Part shown: in pieces, positions 24,947 through 32,334 of the stretch
How positions within the stretch are numbered: position 1 is the first letter of the stretch
Layout of the letters: each line of letters begins with the position of its first letter
DNA from: Thermomicrobiales bacterium
GTDB taxonomy: Bacteria; Chloroflexota; Chloroflexia; Thermomicrobiales; UBA6265
DNA: 35,585 bases
Direction of reading: 5' to 3'
Assembly: GCA_025928015.1 (NCBI GenBank)
Contig: JAICKJ010000004.1
Span: 1-35,585 of the forward strand
Translations under genes and position numbers: made by a program
Notes under the pieces: model-generated
Told to the model about the DNA's origin: nothing
Databases searched by the model: none
What the model saw: only the letters and a program-made list of their open reading frames with translations

Positions 24947-25434
24947 GCGCGCTCGAACATCCGCCGGCGGCGCCGGTCAACGATGTCAACGACCACCATT
25001 GCTTCGGCTGCGGCACGCTCAACACCTGCGGGCTGCGGCTGACGATGTTTCCGAACGACGACGGCGATGGCGTCTGGACGGCGTTCATCCCGGCCGCGCG
25101 GTTCGAGGGGTACCCGGGCATGATCCACGGCGGCATCGTCTGCACCGTGCTGGACGAGGTGATGGCCTGGTCGCTCTACCGGGAGGAGATCTGGGCGGTG
25201 ACCGGGCAGCTCAACGTCCGCTACCGGCGGCCGGTGCCGGTCGGCGAGCGGTTGCGGGCGCTTGGCATGATCGCGCGCAACCGGGGACGGGTGATCGAGA
25301 CACGGGGCGAAATCCGGCGCGAGGCGGACGGCGCGCTGCTCGCCGAGGCGACGGCAACCTTCGTCCGCGTGCCGGCGGATCAGGCCGAGGCGTGGCGCGC
25401 GCGCTATCTCGGCGCGGGTGAGACGACGTCGTGA
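24943..25434 (+). CDS. Hotdog-fold thioesterase, PaaI/4HBT-like
   Basis: 163-residue hotdog protein. HHCFGCGTLNTCGL opens the fold, and PGMIHGGIVCTVLDEVMAW (around residues 59-77) is the central helix motif of the PaaI-like subgroup, carrying the H-G-G pair. These enzymes hydrolyse acyl-CoA thioesters. The specific acyl-CoA is unknown. Next to a deacylase this could relate to acyl-group turnover, but that is inference from position. It overlaps the upstream gene by ATGA and the downstream one by GTGA. Confidence 0.85.
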   Translation: MSALEHPPAAPVNDVNDHHCFGCGTLNTCGLRLTMFPNDDGDGVWTAFIPAARFEGYPGMIHGGIVCTVLDEVMAWSLYREEIWAVTGQLNVRYRRPVPVGERLRALGMIARNRGRVIETRGEIRREADGALLAEATATFVRVPADQAEAWRARYLGAGETTS

Positions 25435-25928
25435 AGATCTACCTGGGCGGGCCAATGTTCGTCGCCGCCGAGGTGCGCTACAACCTCTGGCTGGCCGGCC
25501 TGCTGCGGGAGCACGGCTTCGCGGTCTACTGCCCGAACGAGAGCGAGCCGGTCAACGACAAGACACGGACGGACATCACCGGCATCAAGGTCTACGCGGC
25601 TGACGTGGCGGCGCTGGAGGAGAGCAACGTCTACATCTGCCAGGTGAGTGAGGATTCCGGCACGAACTGGGAGGCCGGCTACATGGACTGCCTGAGCCGC
25701 CGCGTCGATCCATCGCGCTGGTACGGGGTGCTGGGCCTGGCGACCGACATCCGGCTCTGGAGCCCGCCGGACCCGGCCAGGCCCGGCGTCGACAACCAGG
25801 CGTTCCACATCAACCAGTTCGTCGTCGGCGGCCTGCAGCGCTCGCTCGGCATCGTCCACGACGAGGAGGCGCTGGTCGCGCGGCTGAAGGAGATTGAGGC
25901 GGCGCATGGAGGCACCGAACGCAGCTGA
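25431..25928 (+). CDS. Nucleoside 2-deoxyribosyltransferase-like protein
   Basis: 165 residues. The N-terminus MKIYLGGPMFVAAEV matches the nucleoside 2-deoxyribosyltransferase fold, with GGPMF early. The catalytic region is SEDSGTNWEAGYMDC (residues 73-87), where Glu81 is the expected nucleophile in the D-x-G-T-x-x-E pattern. The family exchanges or hydrolyses N-glycosidic bonds of (deoxy)nucleosides. The GTG start overlaps the thioesterase gene. It is third in the sirtuin operon; a role in nucleotide salvage fits the cytidine deaminase 1.3 kb away. Confidence 0.85.
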   Translation: MKIYLGGPMFVAAEVRYNLWLAGLLREHGFAVYCPNESEPVNDKTRTDITGIKVYAADVAALEESNVYICQVSEDSGTNWEAGYMDCLSRRVDPSRWYGVLGLATDIRLWSPPDPARPGVDNQAFHINQFVVGGLQRSLGIVHDEEALVARLKEIEAAHGGTERS

Positions 25929-25963
25929 CATACCCACTCCCCGGCTTCTCAATCAGCTAGAGG

Positions 25964-26179
25964 TGTCATTCCGGGCGCATCGAGGAATCTCTTGGTAAGC
26001 GCAGCGAACGCCCGCCCCGCTGGACGACCGTAGCCCTGGTGGCAGCCCGTCCCGCCGTCATGCTTCGGGGCTTCGCCGCTCAGCATGACGGGCGGCGGGT
26101 GTGGCGGGAGGCGAACGGGGGTGGTCCCGCACGAGGACGCCGCGGCGGCGGGAGATTTCTCCCGTTGGTCGAAATGACA
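25964..26179. repeat. MITE-like element with terminal inverted repeats
   Basis: A 216-base non-coding segment. It begins TGTCATTCCGGG and the matching end, read on the other strand, begins TGTCATTTCGAC; over 28 bases the two ends match at 18 positions, and both close with AATCTC. Inside is a stem, CCGTCATGCT (26055-26064) with AGCATGACGG (26082-26091). TGTCATTCCGAGC...GGAATCTC ends are a recurrent non-autonomous repeat type in many GC-rich bacteria. No transposase is encoded. Confidence 0.55.
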
Positions 26180-26244
26180 GCGGAGGGGGTGGGACGAGCT
26201 GGCGTTCGGGATGCCGGTGGTGTCGCCGTGGCCCGGATTGACGC

Positions 26245-27135
26245 TCAGTCGTCCGGTTCGGTCTTGAGGCCGGATCGGGCGCGCTGCTCGGCGCCGGCGA
26301 CGAGGAGATTGAGCGCGCGCAGGAGGGCCGAGACGTTCTCGTCGTCGAGGACGTGCAGCGCCAGCGCCGTCTCCGCCGTGTTAAAGGCGATCAGGTCGTC
26401 GTCCGACGCGACATCGCTCTCCATCTTCGAGGCGGCGACGAGCGCGTTCAGCCAGGTCCTGGCCTCGTCGTTCGCTTCCTGCAAGAGGGCAAAGAGCCGG
26501 TCGGCGGCCTTGCTGCGGATGGCATCGTTGTCCGCCGCGGGAGGCTCCGGGGCGAGCGGCGCCCGGCGGGCCGGCGGCGGCGCCAGCGGCGCCTGGTCTC
26601 GCCGGCGTGGCCGCGCCGGCGCCGGGGCCTCTTCCGTCCGGTCCGGCACGGGCGGCTCCGGCGGGGGTGGCGTCGCCGCGACCTCTGGCTGCGAGCGCGT
26701 CAGCGCCCGGTAGGTGCCTGGCGTGGTCGCGAGGATGAAGCCGAAGTCATCGGTCTCGGCATTGGCGACCGCGCGCGGTCCGGGCGTATTCCGCGCGGAC
26801 GCGTCTTCCAGTGTTCGCACCCCGGCCTCGTACATCTCACGTCCGGACTTGCCGTCACCGCCGCGCGCGTCGAGGACGAAGGCGTAGACGAGGAAGGCCG
26901 CCGGGCCGACGGTGGAATCGAGCTGGATCGTGTAGATGGCGGCGTTCTGGTCGCGCTTGATCGCCGAGAGGTCGTTGCGCAGCTCGGCCAGCCCGTTGGA
27001 TGACGTCTCCAGACCGAGCACCTGGGCGAGGAAGGCGCCGGCGGCGCCGGTCAGCGCGTCGTCTGAACCGCCCGGGGAGGCGGGGGAGCGGTCATTGCGG
27101 GAGCTCATGGGCATCCAATCAGCGAAGGCGGGCAT
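26245..27135 (-). CDS. Hypothetical two-region protein with Pro-rich linker
   Basis: About 296 residues. The N-terminal region (to about 165) is alpha/beta with VGPAAFLVYAFVLDARGGDG and FGFILATTPGTYRALTRSQP. A Pro/Ala/Arg-rich linker (about 165-210) follows. The C-terminal region is helical (RLFALLQEANDEARTWLNAL, ETALALHVLDDENVSALLRA). I recognise no family. No start has a clear ribosome-binding site; ATG at 27150, 27135, 27114 and 27108 are all in frame, and 27135 is a compromise. It is divergent from cdd. Confidence 0.65.
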   Translation of the reverse strand: MPAFADWMPMSSRNDRSPASPGGSDDALTGAAGAFLAQVLGLETSSNGLAELRNDLSAIKRDQNAAIYTIQLDSTVGPAAFLVYAFVLDARGGDGKSGREMYEAGVRTLEDASARNTPGPRAVANAETDDFGFILATTPGTYRALTRSQPEVAATPPPPEPPVPDRTEEAPAPARPRRRDQAPLAPPPARRAPLAPEPPAADNDAIRSKAADRLFALLQEANDEARTWLNALVAASKMESDVASDDDLIAFNTAETALALHVLDDENVSALLRALNLLVAGAEQRARSGLKTEPDD

Positions 27136-27231
27136 CGGTGGCGGAAGCATGGCCGGATCATGCACAGAACCGTAGCATACCGAGTCACGGGGCGCGAAGA
27201 AAGCGACATGATTTGACACAAAGGAGGATCC

Positions 27232-27672
27232 ATGACCGCTCCCGATCTGACCCTGTCCGACGAGCAAACGACGGCGTTGCTGGCGACCGCGCGGACCGCG
27301 GCGACCCACGCCTACGTTCCCTATTCGCACTTCCCGGTCGGCGCGGCGGTGCTGACCGAGGACGGCGCGATCATCAGCGGCTGCAACATCGAAAACGCGA
27401 GCTATGGCCTGACCGTCTGCGCCGAGCGCGTCGCGATCTTCCAGGCCGTTGCGGCGGGGCACGACACGATCCGGGCGATCGCGGTCGTCGCGCCCAGGGC
27501 CCGCGGCACGACGCCGTGCGGGGCGTGCCGGCAGGTGATCAACGAGTTCAAGGCCCCCGACGGCCTGACGGTGATCCTGGAGGGATCGGACGGCCCGCTG
27601 ACGCTGCCATTTGATGCCATCCTGCCGCATGCATTCGGCCCCCGAGATCTGGAGCGGGACGATTCTGCGTAA
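27232..27672 (+). CDS. cdd: Cytidine deaminase
   Basis: 146-residue homotetrameric-type cytidine deaminase that turns cytidine and deoxycytidine into uridine forms in pyrimidine salvage. NIENASYGLTVCAERVAI (52-69) supplies the zinc Cys63 and proton-shuttle Glu65, and PCGACRQ (95-101) supplies Cys96 and Cys99. The YSHFPVGAAV opening is typical. AAAGGAGGATCC precedes ATG 27232, an ideal ribosome-binding site. It follows a divergent gap and is probably monocistronic. Confidence 0.97.
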   Translation: MTAPDLTLSDEQTTALLATARTAATHAYVPYSHFPVGAAVLTEDGAIISGCNIENASYGLTVCAERVAIFQAVAAGHDTIRAIAVVAPRARGTTPCGACRQVINEFKAPDGLTVILEGSDGPLTLPFDAILPHAFGPRDLERDDSA

Positions 27673-27750
27673 GGTCACCAAGGGGGAACGGACGCAGGCA
27701 GGACGGCCCCCGCCGGGTGGATCAGGACGGTCAGAAGAAAGTCAGTGGCG

Positions 27751-27783
27751 GGACTAGACCAATAGTCCTATTTGGGGTAATAT
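27751..27783 (+). promoter_or_regulatory. Promoter with overlapping palindrome for the HTH gene
   Basis: TAGACC (27755-27760) and TAATAT (27778-27783) are spaced by 17 bases. A perfect inverted repeat, GGACTA (27751-27756) and TAGTCC (27763-27768), covers the -35 and could be an operator, perhaps for the HTH protein itself. Transcription from here gives a leader of about 210 bases, rich in GC hairpins, before ATG 28003; the leader holds no recognised riboswitch. Confidence 0.4.
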
Positions 27784-28002
27784 GCGCATGTCATCATGAG
27801 GGGTGGGGTCGTAATTGACTTTCCGCTCATCGATCGCCATCCGCCGGGCGAATACGGTTGTCCGGGACCGGACCGAAGGCAGGGGAACGATGGTCCCCGG
27901 CGGGTACGAATGGAACCCCGGGGGCCGGGCAGTCGAACCGACCGCGGCGCGCGGCGTGACTGTCGATTATCACCTGCTGGCGCTTCGTTGGAGGTTCGAG
28001 AC

Positions 28003-28494
28003 ATGCGTGGTCGTCCGCTGGTCATTCAGTGGGAAGAATCGGAAGAGGAGTTGTACCGGTTGCTGCGGCGCGAGCGGAACGGGCATCGCCGGGCGCGCTA
28101 TCAGGCGCTCTGGATGCTCCGGCGCGGGCACAACATCGGCGAGGTCAGCCAGACGGTTGGCGTCGACTACCGGACGGTACAGCGCTGGGTCTCCTGGTAT
28201 CGCAAGGAAGGGCTCGACGCGGTCATCCGGCGCACGCCGGGCTATGCCGCGCCGGGCCAACCGTCGCGGCTGTCCCGCGAACAGATCGAGCAACTCACCG
28301 CGCGGGCGGACACTGGCGCCTTCCGCACGGTGCGCGACGCGATGACGTGGGTCGAGCGCGAGTTCGGTGTCACCTACACCTACACCGGCATGCACGCTCT
28401 GCTCAACCGGAGCCAGGGGCGGGAGCGGCAGGACGAGGAGAACCATCACTCGTCACGCAGACCGGGCCGCGAGCTCTTCGACCACTCTGTCTGA
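28003..28494 (+). CDS. Helix-turn-helix protein of the IS630 transposase N-terminal type
   Basis: 163 residues. It contains the paired DNA-binding units seen at the start of IS630-family transposases: RYQALWMLRRGHNIGEVSQT, VGVDYRTVQRWVSWYRKEGL, and a second winged unit with MTWVEREFGVTYTYTGMHAL. The catalytic DDE domain is absent; the protein ends in a short charged tail and no transposase frame follows. It is either an orfA remnant or a domesticated regulator. GGAGG lies eight bases before ATG 28003. The frame is open upstream to 27796 but that part does not look like protein. Confidence 0.75.
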   Translation: MRGRPLVIQWEESEEELYRLLRRERNGHRRARYQALWMLRRGHNIGEVSQTVGVDYRTVQRWVSWYRKEGLDAVIRRTPGYAAPGQPSRLSREQIEQLTARADTGAFRTVRDAMTWVEREFGVTYTYTGMHALLNRSQGRERQDEENHHSSRRPGRELFDHSV

Positions 28495-28707
28495 GCCGCG
28501 GCGGCCAATGGCCGGTCAGCGCCCACTGCGCACCGTGCAGCGGGCTTATTTGGCGCCCCCGGCCGGCGCGTTCGCCGCCCGCGCCGGACGCGGTGCAGCG
28601 CGACCTGGATGCGCTCACCCCAACCCGTCTGCGCGTAATTGCCAGCCACGCCACATTGCCGGAAGATGCCACCTGATGTGGGCTTTCGGAGCGTGGAGGA
28701 GCATTTC

Positions 28708-31458
28708 GTGCCGCGTGCCAAACTGGATGAGCTGGAAGGGTACCTGACCACTTCGGCGGTCTCCCGGACGTTGGGCCTTTCCCCGTATCTGATCAAGGCG
28801 CGGATCGCCGACGGCGCGCTGCCGCCCCCCTCCCGGGTGAGCGACGCCGGGGTGCTGATGTTCGACGAGGCGTGGATGGCCGCCGCGCGCGAGGCGCTGG
28901 ACGCCGCGCCGCTTCGCCAGCGGCGGCCGCGGCATTCCGGCCGCGCGATGCTGCCCTCGCCGGAATCCGTGCTCGGCCACACCATGGGCGAGGCCGGCTG
29001 GCTGCCGGACTGGGCGGAGATCGTCCACTACTTCCACGTGCTGGCCGGCGCGTCGGACCGGGTCGAGGTCGAGGTCCTGGGGGAATCGACCAGCGGCAGG
29101 CCCTACATCGTCGTGGCCATTTCCGCGCCGGAGAACCTGACGCCGGCGGCGCGAGCGCGCGAACGGGAGCTGCTGGACCAGCTCTGGGACCCGCGTGGGC
29201 TGGACGATGCCGAACTGGAGCAGATCGTGCAGGAGGCGCGGTCGGTCGGGATCATCCTGGCAACGCAGCACGCGAACGAGATCGGCGCCGCGCTGATGAC
29301 GCTGGAGCTGGCCCACGACCTGGCCAGCGGCCGCGATGCCGACACCCAGGAGCTGCTGGCGAACACCCTCACCTTGCTTGTCCCGAGTCATAACCCCGAT
29401 GGCGTGCAGATGATCGCCGATTGGTACCGGCGCTGGCGCGGCACCGAGTACGACGGCAGCGACCTCCCCTGGCTGTATCACCCCTACGTGGGGCATGACA
29501 ACAACCGCGACTGGTTCATGCTGACGCAGGCGGAGACGCGCAATTATGTCGCGCTCCACAACCGGGAGCACCCGCAGGCGGTTTTCGACATGCATCAGAT
29601 GGGCCGGCTCGGGCCGCGCTTCATGGTGCCGCCCTTCATCGACCCGCTCGATCCGAATCAGGACCCGCTGATCCAGCAGGGGTTCGCCGCGCTGGGCACG
29701 CACATCGCCCAGCGGCTGACCGCGGCGAACAAGGCCGGCGTGGTCACGCAGGCGATCTTCGACAACTATTCGCCATCGCTCGCCTACGGCAACTACCACG
29801 GCAGCGTCGATCTGCTCAGCGAGGCGGCCAGCGCGAAGCTGGCGACGCCGGTGATGCTGAAAGAGGACGAGCTGAAGGAGGAGCACGGCGAGTTCGACCC
29901 CAAACAGCGCCGCTGGAACCAGCCGCAGCCGTGGAAGGGGGGCGAGTGGAGCCTGCGGGAGATCGTCGCGTACGACAAGATCGCCGCCCGCGCCTTCCTC
30001 GACCATCTCGCGCGCAACCGGGCGCAATGGCTGCGCGACTACGCGACGATCAATGCGCGGAGCGCGACGCGGACCGAGAAACCGTACGCATTTGTCTTTC
30101 CGCCGGCGCAACGGGACCCCTGGACGGCGAGCGAACTGCTCGCGACGCTGCACGACGGGCTGGTGGACGTCGAGGAGGCAACCGCGCCGTTCGTCGCCGG
30201 CGGCGTGACCTGGCCGGCGGGGAGCGCGCTGGTCCGGCTCGATCAACCCGCTGGCACCTTCGCCAAGACCTTGCTGGAGGTCCAGGCCTATCCCGACCAG
30301 CGCAAGTGGCCGGGCGGCCCGCCGGCGCCGCCCTATGACATCGCCGGCCACACGCTGCCGATCCAGATGGGCGTGCGGGCGGTCGCGGTCGAGCAGCCAC
30401 TGGCCGAGGATTTGCCGACACGCATCCTCGATGAGATCTCCTCTCCATCCGGATCGGTCAGCGGCACGGGCGAGGCCGGCTACGGCTTCGACGCGACGAC
30501 GAACCAGTGGGCGCGGGCGGTCAACGCGCTGCTGACCAGGGACACGCCGGTGTACCGCATCACGGAGGCCGCGCGCGGGTTGCAGCCGGGCGCGGTGATC
30601 GTGCCGGACAGGCCGGAGATGCGCGACCGGCTGAGCCGGCTGGCGGCGGAGACCGGGATCGAGATGCGGGCGCTGGAGGCAGGCGAGCCGCTCAACGGAC
30701 TACGACAGGGCCGCACCCGGCTCGGCGTTTACCAGCCGTGGACGGCCTGCATCGACGAGGGGTGGGCGCGCTGGGTACTGGAGCAGTACGGCTATCCGTA
30801 CGAGACGCTGCACAACGCCGACATCCGGCAGGGTGGATTGCGCGAGCGGTTCGACGCGGTCGTGATCCCGGAGATGACGGCCGCGGAGCTGACGGACGGC
30901 CGGGGTGAAAAGGGGCGGTACGGCGATCCCTATCCGCCCGAATACACCGGCGGGCTGGGCGAGCTGGGACTCGACGAGCTGAAGGCGTTCACCCGCGCGG
31001 GCGGCACGCTGATCGTGATCGACCGCGCGACGGCGGCGTTCATTGAGCACTTCGCGCTGCCGGTCCGACTGCCGCTGCGTGGCGTCAGCGAATCGGAGTT
31101 CTATTGCCCGGGATCGCTGCTGCGGGTCGTGATGGACTCGACCCATCCCCTCGGCTGGGGGTTGGCGCGGGAGACTGCCGTGCTCTTCATGCACAGCCTC
31201 GTCTTCGAGGCGACCGACCCGAGCGCGACAGTCGTGGCGCGGTACCCGCACGCCGATCCGAATCTGAGTGGTTGGATCCTGGGTGAAGAGAAGATCGAGG
31301 GCAAGGGCGCGCTGGTCGACGTCGCCTTCGGCGAGGGCCGGGTGGTGCTGGTCGGCTTCCGGCCCTATTTCCGGGCGCAGACCCGAGGCACCTACCGCGT
31401 GCTCTTCAACGCCATTGCCCGCGCCGGGTGCGAGGAAGCGCAGATTCGGTTGGAGTAG
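28708..31458 (+). CDS. M14-family metallopeptidase with N-terminal HTH-like domain
   Basis: 916 residues. Residues 1-68 resemble an excisionase/MerR-type helix-turn-helix (LTTSAVSRTLGLSPYLIKAR, then IADGALPPPSRV). From about residue 85 (LPSPESVLGHTMGEAGWLPD) it is an M14 carboxypeptidase-type zinc enzyme. Zinc ligands are His188 and Glu191 in TQHANE and His296 in FDMHQM. DNNRDWFMLTQ is the subgroup motif, and Glu372 in LLSEAAS is the probable catalytic Glu. About 400 C-terminal residues form additional domains including a glutamine-amidotransferase-like strand pattern (RFDAVVIPEM, GGTLIVID). No signal peptide is present, so the enzyme should be cytoplasmic, unlike secreted relatives. GTG 28708 has GGAGGAG six bases upstream; a start inside the peptidase part would remove the HTH. 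Confidence 0.85.
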   Translation: MPRAKLDELEGYLTTSAVSRTLGLSPYLIKARIADGALPPPSRVSDAGVLMFDEAWMAAAREALDAAPLRQRRPRHSGRAMLPSPESVLGHTMGEAGWLPDWAEIVHYFHVLAGASDRVEVEVLGESTSGRPYIVVAISAPENLTPAARARERELLDQLWDPRGLDDAELEQIVQEARSVGIILATQHANEIGAALMTLELAHDLASGRDADTQELLANTLTLLVPSHNPDGVQMIADWYRRWRGTEYDGSDLPWLYHPYVGHDNNRDWFMLTQAETRNYVALHNREHPQAVFDMHQMGRLGPRFMVPPFIDPLDPNQDPLIQQGFAALGTHIAQRLTAANKAGVVTQAIFDNYSPSLAYGNYHGSVDLLSEAASAKLATPVMLKEDELKEEHGEFDPKQRRWNQPQPWKGGEWSLREIVAYDKIAARAFLDHLARNRAQWLRDYATINARSATRTEKPYAFVFPPAQRDPWTASELLATLHDGLVDVEEATAPFVAGGVTWPAGSALVRLDQPAGTFAKTLLEVQAYPDQRKWPGGPPAPPYDIAGHTLPIQMGVRAVAVEQPLAEDLPTRILDEISSPSGSVSGTGEAGYGFDATTNQWARAVNALLTRDTPVYRITEAARGLQPGAVIVPDRPEMRDRLSRLAAETGIEMRALEAGEPLNGLRQGRTRLGVYQPWTACIDEGWARWVLEQYGYPYETLHNADIRQGGLRERFDAVVIPEMTAAELTDGRGEKGRYGDPYPPEYTGGLGELGLDELKAFTRAGGTLIVIDRATAAFIEHFALPVRLPLRGVSESEFYCPGSLLRVVMDSTHPLGWGLARETAVLFMHSLVFEATDPSATVVARYPHADPNLSGWILGEEKIEGKGALVDVAFGEGRVVLVGFRPYFRAQTRGTYRVLFNAIARAGCEEAQIRLE

Positions 31459-31477
31459 CACTCAGACATCCGCGGCG

Positions 31478-31690
31478 ATGACGGCGGATGAACGAGACGG
31501 ATCGCAGCTGGAGGAGGCGATCCTCGTCGGCCCCGACGTGGGCGAGGTCGCCGGCGCGCATCGAGCCGGCATGGCGACAGTTGGCGTCAACGCGGATGCG
31601 AACGCCCGAGCGGACAGCTCAACGAGCAGTTTGCCGGAGTTGCTGACACGTTACGTTGCGCTACGTGGAATGAGCTTCCGCGTCCCGTAA
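31478..31690 (+). pseudogene. C-terminal remnant of a HAD-like hydrolase
   Basis: A 70-codon frame reads AILVGPDVGEVAGAHRAGMA, then TVGVNADA and SLPELL. This resembles the last motif of haloacid dehalogenase-type hydrolases (VGD-x-x-x-D-x-x-G-A-x-x-A-G-M). The key second Asp is altered (GEVAG) and the N-terminal two thirds of the protein are missing, so it is a fragment. Its 3' end overlaps the convergent small gene by 30 bases. Chance resemblance cannot be excluded. Confidence 0.4.
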
Positions 31691-31984
31691 GAACGCCTGG
31701 ACGGCCTCGTCGTCGTGACATCTCATACGCAAGCTACCGGCCGGCGAGGTTGGGGGAAGTGCTCGTACATACGCAGGCCGATCTTGTTGGATGAGATGTT
31801 CAGCAGCACGCCGGTTCCTCTCCTCACCCTTCTGATCGCCCTCACGGTACAAGAAGACCGTTGCTCCGGCGGGCATCTCATCCCAAATGGATTCGTCCTG
31901 GATCAGGAGATCGACGAATTGGGACGTCAATTCGATGTCCTCATCCACACGCGTCTGCTGCTCAGCTGCTGATCGCGCAGTCAT
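31661..31984 (-). CDS. Small hypothetical protein, last of a three-gene coupled set
   Basis: 107 residues, acidic, helical then beta. DIELTSQFVDLLIQDESIWD, then EMPAGATVFLYREGDQ and the RAAEHLIQQDRPAYVRAL end resemble short DUF5647-type proteins (helix, G-A-T-V-hydrophobic strand, then helix and strand); this match is from memory and weak. ATG 31984 is chosen because it overlaps the stop of the preceding gene as ATGA and has GGAGAA five bases upstream. It is expected to be translated with its two small neighbours. Confidence 0.6.
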   Translation of the reverse strand: MTARSAAEQQTRVDEDIELTSQFVDLLIQDESIWDEMPAGATVFLYREGDQKGEERNRRAAEHLIQQDRPAYVRALPPTSPAGSLRMRCHDDEAVQAFLRDAEAHST

Positions 31985-32211
31985 CGGCTTCTCCATTGGA
32001 AGTCATCACGATATCGGCGCCAATTTTCACGAATGTCCTCGAGCGCCAGTTGCAACGCATCGTTCAAGGTGAGGTGATCGGGTAGCCACGTCTTCCGAAC
32101 TGTCCTTCCAGCCTCATCGAGCAGGTCGCGATGGGCCCGCCCATGGCTTCCATCATACATATCGCACCACCGCAACATAATCGTCCTCGGCATCAGATCG
32201 GCGCATCTCAT
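31981..32211 (-). CDS. Small hypothetical protein, second of the coupled set
   Basis: 76 residues: RTIMLRWCDMYDGSHGRAHR, then DLLDEAGRTVRKTWLPDHLT, NDALQLALEDIRENWRRYRD and FQWRSR. The pattern of a strand pair followed by one long helix resembles short DUF7718-like proteins (weak recollection). ATG 32211 overlaps the TGA of the gene before it, and its own TGA overlaps the ATG of the next. No separate ribosome-binding site is needed under coupling. Confidence 0.6.
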   Translation of the reverse strand: MRCADLMPRTIMLRWCDMYDGSHGRAHRDLLDEAGRTVRKTWLPDHLTLNDALQLALEDIRENWRRYRDDFQWRSR

Positions 32212-32324
32212 ACTGGACTACGAAATCGCTCAACGTCCCGCGCTCGACATTGAGTCATGCGGACGTAGTTGCGTCCCGGGTCAGATTCTTCCAAAGGGCG
32301 AATGATGTCGTCTCGCCAGGGCAT
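32208..32324 (-). CDS. Very small gene, 38 codons, first of the coupled set
   Basis: Encodes 38 residues, MPWRDDIIRPLEESDPGRNY and then VRMTQCRARDVERFRSPV. A GAGGA element eight bases upstream of ATG 32324 and the ATGA overlap with the next gene support translation. The sequence looks like the N-terminal portion of a domain, so it could also be the 5' part of a gene split by a frameshift from the 76-residue frame. Confidence 0.45.
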   Translation of the reverse strand: MPWRDDIIRPLEESDPGRNYVRMTQCRARDVERFRSPV

Positions 32325-32334
32325 CAGGCCGTCC

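Noticed and set aside
25964-26179. Possible CRISPR or attachment site in the repeat after the sirtuin operon
   Set aside because: There are no regularly spaced direct repeats, and no integrase or tRNA end nearby; the ends are inverted, as in a MITE.
27796-28002. N-terminal extension of the HTH gene to ATG 27796
   Set aside because: The extension is Arg/Gly/Pro-rich without family similarity, while ATG 28003 has a good ribosome-binding site. A near-leaderless start at 27796 is not fully excluded.
27994-28004. GGTTCGAGAC as a tRNA T-loop
   Set aside because: No acceptor, D or anticodon stems can be folded around it.
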